Shown: positions 34,101-37,307 of the stretch, in pieces
How positions within the stretch are numbered: position 1 is the stretch's first letter
How the letters are laid out: each line of letters begins with the position of its first letter
Source of the DNA: an uncultured Verrucomicrobiales bacterium
Lineage (GTDB): Bacteria > Verrucomicrobiota > Verrucomicrobiia > Verrucomicrobiales > DEV007
Length of the DNA: 37,307 nt
Assembly: GCA_913058215.1 (NCBI GenBank)
Contig: CAJXQE010000024.1
Location: 1 to 37,307, forward strand
Direction: 5' to 3'
The notes under the pieces: generated by a model
What the model was told of the DNA's origin: nothing
Databases searched by the model: none
The model's input: only the letters and a program-made list of their open reading frames with translations
Translations under genes and position numbers: made by a program

Positions 34101-34334
34101 TTGCAGTGGGCACCGGACGGCTCACGCGTTGCCACTATCGGCACCAACGGTGAAATCAGATTGATTGATTCCGATACCGGGTTTTTGACAATGCGCCTGA
34201 AAGTAGGTTCAGATTTCGATGCAGAGGATGTTGATATCGAATGGAGCCCCGATGGCAAGACTATCGTCTATGGAGCTGGAAAACAACGGGTATTGCGCTT
34301 GCTGGAGGCACCGGATTGGATGCCCGGTCAATAG
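31140..34334 (+). CDS. Transmembrane Ser/Thr protein kinase with 14 WD40-like repeats
   Basis: 1064 residues. The N-terminal 95 residues match the pre-kinase region of PVC kinases (VERDAFFKNACEDNPDLLE). The Hanks-type kinase domain spans about 95-350: Gly loop IARGGMGVVYKAE, VAVKMIR, catalytic HRDLKPENI with Asp217, DFGLAK with Asp235, GTPNYMAPEQ. One membrane segment at about 382-404 (LAALYSLVLIFILGLAVGG) is followed by the linker DFRGWEWWFLKGL typical of such proteins. I count 14 W-S-P-D-G-type turns in the remainder (for example WSPDGRLFF, WSPDSTRVATGG, WSPDGTLVAT, WAPDGSRVATIG), enough for two seven-bladed propellers. The kinase would face the cytoplasm and the propellers the periplasm. 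Role: probably envelope signal transduction, partner unknown. Confidence 0.94.
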   Translation: MGSGSKNLSQEALLLVAEASSMGPVERDAFFKNACEDNPDLLEIVIQRLDNPDEEECEGETISMLDSEGSVAPSPADTTPSFNSNRPPHLEFGDYVLRNEIARGGMGVVYKAEQKSLKREVAVKMIRSSMLANEVDVERFHIEAEAAASLDHPNIVPIYEIGEWEGQCFFSMKLIKGTTLRDRVSEYRINRKAGVRLMVKVARAVFAAHQCGILHRDLKPENILVDESGEPYVTDFGLAKNIKNESGLTIEGQILGTPNYMAPEQAEEGRTVTTSTDIYGLGAILYELLTNQPPFRSTSLLETMRLVVHKEPEAPRKIDTEIDRDLETISLKCLEKNPGSRYETAAALAEDLERWLRSEPVIARPIGRTEKLKKWIRRRPTLAALYSLVLIFILGLAVGGPAVALHQAKLKGIADERSDTIQKHLYFSEMTLATGIMGERNDLDQIQKATDRWALENTEGDFRGWEWWFLKGLSIPKVHEHLYGDTVTGLALNPDETQVAIASGGQVEIRTPDFKTLIHSIPFRASFVNWRPDGLRLALTKQSGITRFWDTKSQSLLPASLNHDPILSGSGWSPDGRLFFHSSYRGSIRIWEVSSEKEVARIEGVGNYPYVTWSSVENSLFYVDSKSLQVWEEATGKSRELSSDWRSGGLYQINCSPDGSMLATAAPRGNLNFTRLPDGKNLGNFPAHQSANIKRMAWSPDSTRVATGGEDNALILWDAHKREIIHTYHHRGAIHGIHWTTRDDLLAAFGNRVVSIDVNNPVDERILPAKLKWSTKRNTLSWSAAGLLLFADHEDLYTWQPGQSSPSRIFEAAGTILRAKISSDGMRAAIYSENEPITIIDLKNAGAIIAETGPLSWTDTLAWSPDQKKIASVHHNGYAHIWDAESGEELLSFNEEDSALTGITWSPDGTLVATQSVNGYHRVRDSKSGIEIASGKTPAHWARGIKWEPNGDRLASINLVGGVIFWTIEESKLIPRYIRAQEQGVSDLQWAPDGSRVATIGTNGEIRLIDSDTGFLTMRLKVGSDFDAEDVDIEWSPDGKTIVYGAGKQRVLRLLEAPDWMPGQ

Positions 34335-34796
34335 TCTAAACAGTTCACCCCCTCCATCCCGAGGCGATGCCCGGAGGAAGGGGGCGTGTGGTTGATAGCG
34401 GTGCTATCTGGTAGCGATCGAATACCTATACTGCCACTCTAGAGCTGCGATATCGAACCTTTTGGGTTCACTCAGTCGAAAGAGAATTTTGAGCTGGCTC
34501 GATTCACTCCGGAAAGTGCCTGTAAAGAATCGTCTTCTAGTTGCTGGTGGATTGGAACACAACCCACTGCTCCCCGGTCTGATTTGGGCCTCCCCAATTC
34601 CACGACACTATAGGATTGCCATCAAGTTGTAAAAGTTCTAGCTTTAAAATGGGAGGGGAGACAGAAGTCGAGCTAGGAAAGCAGGAGCGAAGTTTCTGCC
34701 TTCCGTTCAAACGGCGAGCTTGAGAATATAGCGAGTCCGTTTCGATCATCGCTAACCCTACCCATTTATTAAAACTGCTACATTGGAATCCACAAA
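34335..34796 (+). other. Gene-free stretch with a possible minus-strand remnant
   Basis: 462 bases after the kinase. A small hairpin, GATAGC-GGT-GCTATC, lies at 34394-34408 without a T-run. On the minus strand, 34749 to 34537 forms a 70-codon open frame that ends VVFQSTSN, with PPILKLELLQLDGNPIVSWNW before it. This resembles the end of a secreted PVC protein, but there is no signal peptide and no upstream body. No promoter of note is seen before the gene at 34797. Confidence 0.35.
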
Positions 34797-35417
34797 ATGA
34801 AAAATTACCTGACCAGAATTACCATTCTTTCACTCTCGATTACGAGTTTGTTGCTGATCGCTTCCCCTTCTCTTAACGCACAGGAGCAGCCGCGTCCCGT
34901 CGGCAAGGGTGGCCAGGGCAACACAGGCAGCTCGAACAGTCAGCCCAAAGTGGCGGCAGCTAAAACCGTGAATACCGGTCCAGTTGCTACGAAGGCCAAA
35001 ATTTTGGACAAGATGCAGGAGATCCTGGACGATCAGGATAAATTTGGCCAGAGACCATCCAACAATCCATTGTTAGCCGACTTGGATAATATCATTCAGA
35101 AGCACTCGGTGATCAATCATTCCAAGGTCGACGTCATCAATTTTGGTCCGGGAACCGTCCGCCTCAATAAACCAGACGGCACGTTTGTGAACCTGAAACC
35201 CAACTTCGGAGTGGCGATGACTGTAAAGTCAGGTCAAATTGATCTCGTAGCGACCAATGATTTTGCTCAGATCCAGCTTCAACATCTGGCCAATGGCTCT
35301 TGTCGTTTCTTCGATGGAGATGATCAGCTATTTACCGTTCTAAAACCCGGAGCTCCTTCCAAAAAAGTCGGAATTACAATGGGGCGTGGTCTGCAGCACT
35401 ACCACTTGGAAAAATAG
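34797..35417 (+). CDS. Secreted hypothetical protein
   Basis: 206 residues. Signal peptide about 1-28 (ITILSLSITSLLLIASPSLNA) and a short Gly/Gln/Ser-rich linker, then a helix (KAKILDKMQEILDDQDKF) and a beta-rich C-terminal half: VDVINFGPGTVRLNKPDG, VTVKSG-like MTVKSGQIDLVATNDFAQIQ, LANGSCRFFDGDDQLFTVLK. Not recognised. It is probably a small periplasmic or surface protein, transcribed alone. Confidence 0.65.
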   Translation: MKNYLTRITILSLSITSLLLIASPSLNAQEQPRPVGKGGQGNTGSSNSQPKVAAAKTVNTGPVATKAKILDKMQEILDDQDKFGQRPSNNPLLADLDNIIQKHSVINHSKVDVINFGPGTVRLNKPDGTFVNLKPNFGVAMTVKSGQIDLVATNDFAQIQLQHLANGSCRFFDGDDQLFTVLKPGAPSKKVGITMGRGLQHYHLEK

Positions 35418-35599
35418 ATCTTGAATCGCAGGTTTGGAGTCCTTTCAAAAAAAGGGCTCATCCGCATTTATGATCTGCTTGTTAGGTCATCACAGCGTGT
35501 GCATGTAAATCGGGTGGCTTCTTAGCCGCCCCTCTCCAAAAAAAATCAAAAAATTCGCCAAGTCTGTAACGGGAATCGTTTTCTTCCCAAGAAACAGGT

Positions 35600-37284
35600 A
35601 TGGTGAAATTCATTCATTCTCTTCTCAAGCTCACTTCGGTGTTCCTTTTGCTCATTGCAGGATCCGCAAAAGCCGACCTGACGCATCGCTGGTCTTTCAA
35701 CAGTGCAGCCGGAGCTGCCGGTGCGGGAACTATCGTCGCCGACGAAGTTTCGGCTTCCCCGGCTGTGGTTCGGGGAAATGGCGCGACCTTTGACGGAACG
35801 GGGATCACTCTGCCGGGAACAACGAACTGTGGCGCGTCGGACGCAACAATCTCGGGTTATATCGATCTTCCTAACGGTCTGGTCTCTTCAAAAACCAACC
35901 TGACCGTGGAAGTGTGGGCGACCCCGATCGATGGTCGGAGCTGGCAGCACTTGTTTGAATTCGGCCGCCTCAATACTGCGGGCGACGGAGCGGGAGCCCC
36001 AGGGGAATGGACGGGAACCGCAGACGCGACTCCGGCTGGCGGTTCCGTCTCCGGTGACACCCTGCTCCTCACCCTGTGCCGGGGAAGTAATCTCAATCAA
36101 CAGCGCCAGTCGAGTCGTCATGATGGAGGCAGCGAAGTGCCGCTCGATGCTAATCTTCCGACAGTCGCCGGAACACAGTATCACTATGTGCTCACCTATG
36201 AAGACGGAGTTGGTGCTTTCGGGGCAGGAGGAGGGCAGGTGACCTGGTATCGGGACGGTGTTGCCGTGACAAGCGCTGACATTGCTTTTCATCTCAATGA
36301 TCTTCAGGACGTGAACAACTGGTTGGGACGGAATCAGTGGAGTGTTCTTTCAACGACGAATGCGCGCTATGAGGAGTTCCGCCTCTACGATCATGCCTTT
36401 GATGCCGCCGAGGTGATTGCCAGTCGCGATGCCGGACCAGACGCGGGTTTCGGTCCTCCTGTTCCTCAGGATGACACCTTCACGATTCATGATGGTCAGA
36501 AAATCAATGGAGCGGTTTTGGGCAATGACGCCGGTCCATTTGATGTGTCGACAGTCGAGATTGTTCAGGCGCCTATTCATGGAAGTGCAACGCCGGATAC
36601 AGCCACCGGACGGATTCTTTACTCGCATGACGGAGCCGGGGCGGGGAATGACAGTTTCACCTATCGTGTCACCGGAGTCGGGGGAATTTCTGTTCCTGCG
36701 ACGGTGAACGTGGAAATTCCCGCAAGTTTGCGTATTTCGAATTCGGATATCAATATTCCGAGCGAGCCGCCTTCGACCGCACTCACAGTGGTGCCGGCGT
36801 TTGCGGGACTAACATTCAACCAGCCTACCGACGTAGCGATTGCCCCGGGAGATTCTTCGCGTCTCTGGGTCACCCAGAAAAATGGAATCGTTCGACTGGT
36901 TCCGGATACTGCCGCCGCCCCTCCGGTGCGTCTTACTTTCTTCGACCTTCCGGCCTTGCTGGCGACTCGTGGAGAGGCGATCGGGAACCCGGGAAATGAA
37001 CGCGGACTGCTGGGGATTGTTTTTCACCCTGACTACCAGACCAACGGCTACTTTTATCTTTTCTATTCGGTCAATGTTGGGGGAACAAATTACAGCCGCC
37101 TGTCCCGCTTCTCTGTTGATGCAGCCGATCCGAACCTTGCCGATTCGACGAGTGAATTAATTCTCATGCAGCAAGAGGATGACTTCGGTCTACACCTTGG
37201 TGGGGACATGCATTTCGGGCAGGATGGCTACCTCTACTTCTCGACGGGAGATGAAGGTGGTCAGTTCGACGGCAGCTCCAATGG
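35600..37284 (+). CDS. Secreted LamG / cadherin-like / sugar dehydrogenase-like protein, C-terminus cut by adapter
   Basis: About 561 codons are present. The ATG at 35600 gives a signal peptide (SVFLLLIAGSAKA). Residues about 27-260 are a LamG/concanavalin-like domain (LTHRWSFNSAAG, NLTVEVWATPIDGRSWQHLFE, YHYVLTYEDGVG, EEFRLYDHAFDAAEV). Residues about 285-375 are a bacterial cadherin/VCBS-type Ig-like domain (NGAVLGNDAG, APIHGSATPD, GNDSFTYRVTGVG). From about 395 a sugar dehydrogenase (GSDH) propeller starts: GLTFNQPTDVAIAPG, GLLGIVFHPDYQTNGYFYLFY, LHLGGDMHFGQDGYLYFSTGDEGG. The chain then runs into adapter. It is a second GSDH-type protein in the window beside 15257-17680. The end is missing, so the remaining modules are unknown. 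Confidence 0.9.
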
Positions 37285-37307
37285 CTGTCTCTTATACACA
37301 TCTGACG
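37285..37307 (+). other. Nextera adapter, reverse complement (artefact)
   Basis: CTGTCTCTTATACACATCT is the reverse complement of the Tn5 mosaic end, followed by GACG, the start of the reverse complement of the read-1 linker. Genomic sequence ends at 37284. Any protein ending CLLYTSD here is chimeric. Confidence 0.98.

Noticed and set aside
35505-35540. GGTGGCT-TCTT-AGCCGCC stem followed by an A-run as a terminator
   Set aside because: The run is of A on the plus strand, and on the minus strand the T-run precedes the stem, so neither direction gives an intrinsic terminator.
1-37307. CRISPR arrays, tRNA or rRNA genes, insertion sequences, prophage genes
   Set aside because: No regularly spaced repeats, T-loop motifs, rRNA-like stretches, transposases or phage proteins were seen on either strand.

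Overview
This 37.3-kb window is a fragment of a bacterial chromosome, most likely from the Verrucomicrobiota or a near relative in the PVC group. The evidence is the mix of genes: a secreted sulfatase, two sugar-dehydrogenase-like propellers (one fused to LamG and cadherin-like modules, the other to a DNRLRE module), a membrane Ser/Thr kinase with WD40 repeats, the long form of IspG, a caspase with YARHG domains, and many secreted proteins of unknown function. Start codons almost never have a clear Shine-Dalgarno sequence. No taxonomic marker such as rRNA is present, so the assignment is inference.

Both ends are artificial. Bases 1-48 are an Illumina Nextera read-1 adapter with its i5 index, and bases 37285-37307 are the same adapter in reverse complement. 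The first gene (pyruvate carboxylase, minus strand) and the last gene (a LamG/sugar dehydrogenase-like protein, plus strand) are therefore cut by the end of the assembly, not by biology.

Layout. 49-5606, all minus strand: pyruvate carboxylase (partial), a secreted caspase-like protein with two YARHG domains, nucleoside diphosphate kinase, and a lipoprotein with a lysozyme-like signature. 5726-9900, plus strand: two overlapping paralogous genes for very acidic, proline-rich, probably disordered proteins. Each has one zinc ribbon and one C-terminal membrane segment; this is the least explained part of the window. 9917-12055: leuD (minus) and an MFS transporter (plus). 12303-15200, plus strand: a conserved hypothetical, then an ECF sigma factor, a tiny membrane protein and signal peptidase I. 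15257-17680, minus strand: secreted sugar dehydrogenase-like protein. 17874-18894: two small membrane proteins. 19190-20953: a sulfatase. 20954-22600: small plus-strand genes with loose spacing, including a SnoaL-like protein. 22610-24274, minus strand: a hypothetical and D-aminoacyl-tRNA deacylase. 24420-27684, plus strand: the rseP-ispG pair. 27899-35417, plus strand: a run of secreted or membrane proteins (a free-standing SecD head domain, a sialidase-like propeller, a patatin lipoprotein, a kinase with 14 WD-like repeats, a secreted hypothetical). 35600-end: the LamG/sugar dehydrogenase-like protein.

The genes are mainly core metabolism and cell-envelope upkeep (pyc, ndk, leuD, dtd, lepB, rseP, ispG) mixed with envelope and secreted proteins. 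No tRNA, rRNA, CRISPR array, prophage or insertion sequence was found. The best candidates for undescribed biology are the zinc-ribbon/disordered paralogue pair, the secreted caspase-YARHG protein and the stand-alone SecD head-domain protein.
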